Shown here in pieces: positions 13,009-13,369 of a stretch of DNA of 13,369 nucleotides. The DNA is taken from the NCBI GenBank assembly GCA_016180605.1, contig JACPAW010000021.1, positions 1 through 13,369 on the forward strand, in the 5' to 3' direction. The position numbers were made by a program, and so were the translations under genes. The DNA is from Candidatus Omnitrophota bacterium (lineage in GTDB: Bacteria; Omnitrophota; Gorgyraeia; Aquiviventales; Aquiviventaceae). Below the pieces are notes generated by a model. The model was not told the DNA's origin. It did not search any database and saw nothing but the letters and a program-made list of their open reading frames with translations. Numbering within the stretch: the first letter of the stretch is position 1; every line of letters begins with the position of its first letter.

Positions 13009-13369
13009 ATGAGACTCTACAATACCCTTACCCGATCGGTTGAGTCTTTTGAGCCGTTGGATCCAAAGAGCCGGGCCGTTACCCTTTATGTCTGCGGCCC
13101 TACCGTATACGACGATCCCCACCTGGGCCATGCCAGGAGTGCTTATGTCTTTGATGTGCTTCGGCGATACCTTGGCTTCTGCGGCTTTGCGGTTCAATTC
13201 GTGCGCAACGTCACGGATGTGGATGACAAGATTATTGAGAAGGCTAAACAAGAGTTAGGGGCAGGGGGCGGGCCGGGGGGGCAAGGGGCGGGGGATATCG
13301 CAGGAAAGTGTCAGGAAGTTTCCCAGCGGTACCTGGAAAGTTACCACCGGATGCTGGAGCGGTTGGGAA
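13009..13369 (+). CDS. cysS: Cysteinyl-tRNA synthetase (N-terminal part, runs off the window)
   Basis: The enzyme charges tRNA-Cys. The first 120 residues are visible and begin MRLYNTLTR. They carry LYVCGPTVYDDPHLGHARS (26-44) with the zinc-ligand cysteine C29 and the class-I signature HLGH (38-41), then FVRNVTDVDDKIIEKAKQE (64-82), all diagnostic. After this comes a Gly-rich stretch (about 84-99, GAGGGPGGQGAG) not expected in the family, encoded by G-rich near-heptad DNA at 13258-13294. The family text resumes at QEVSQRYLESYHRML, so the frame is kept. No Shine-Dalgarno is visible before the ATG. It follows cysE as in Bacillus, where gltX, cysE and cysS are adjacent. Confidence 0.93.
   Translation, partial: MRLYNTLTRSVESFEPLDPKSRAVTLYVCGPTVYDDPHLGHARSAYVFDVLRRYLGFCGFAVQFVRNVTDVDDKIIEKAKQELGAGGGPGGQGAGDIAGKCQEVSQRYLESYHRMLERLG
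13258..13294 (+). repeat. G-rich near-heptad tract inside cysS
   Basis: Units GGGGCAG, GGGGCGG, GCCGGGG, GGGCAAG, GGGCGGG follow each other with 7-bp spacing. There are at least four runs of three or more G, so the coding strand could form a G-quadruplex. It is read in frame as a Gly-rich insert. Confidence 0.6.

Overview
The window is a plus-strand-only bacterial segment with 13 protein genes, 11 of them complete: an ABC-transporter ATPase end (1-225), ilvE, mcsA, mcsB, clpC, mlaE, mlaF, mlaD, radA, a yacL-type PIN-TRAM gene, ispD, ispF, cysE and the start of cysS (13009-13369, runs off the end). No rRNA, tRNA, CRISPR array or transposase was seen. The gene set suggests a diderm bacterium: an outer-membrane lipid transport system (mlaEFD) and a LolD-like ATPase sit inside a gene order otherwise typical of Bacillota. 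An uncultured lineage such as Candidatus Omnitrophota would fit, but that is an inference from gene content and style, not something the sequence proves.

Layout. 1-1189 holds two genes not obviously related to the rest (LolD-like ATPase end, branched-chain aminotransferase). A 304-bp gene-free stretch (1190-1493) then carries a nested palindrome and a possible promoter. From 1494 on there is a long co-directional cluster. mcsA-mcsB-clpC encode the arginine-phosphorylation/Clp unfoldase module (adaptor, protein-arginine kinase, AAA+ unfoldase). mlaE-mlaF-mlaD encode the permease, ATPase and MCE subunit of a phospholipid transporter. radA (recombination branch migration) and a membrane PIN-TRAM protein follow. 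ispD and ispF are two steps of the MEP isoprenoid pathway. cysE and cysS cover the first step of cysteine synthesis and cysteinyl-tRNA charging. Without the mla genes the order is that of the Bacillus subtilis ctsR-mcsA-mcsB-clpC-radA-disA-yacL-ispD-ispF-gltX-cysE-cysS region, lacking ctsR, disA and gltX.

The most unusual content lies between the genes. Nearly every gap longer than about 90 bp contains a palindrome built from degenerate 7-bp (once 8-bp) words: a tandem array of a word, a short centre, then a tandem array of the same word reverse-complemented. The word differs from gap to gap (TAGGC-type, CAGCACA, TTGGAAG, CGCGTGAA, GCAAGGN, TCAGAAA, GGTTCTA). One array runs into the end of ispD and encodes a 7-residue protein repeat; a G-rich array of about 37 bp lies in frame inside cysS. 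A separate family, two ~141-145 bp double-hairpin elements in opposite orientations, brackets radA-yacL and resembles REP doublets (REPINs). A 124-bp element with 16-bp terminal inverted repeats starts within the cysE stop codon and has a heptad palindrome as its core.
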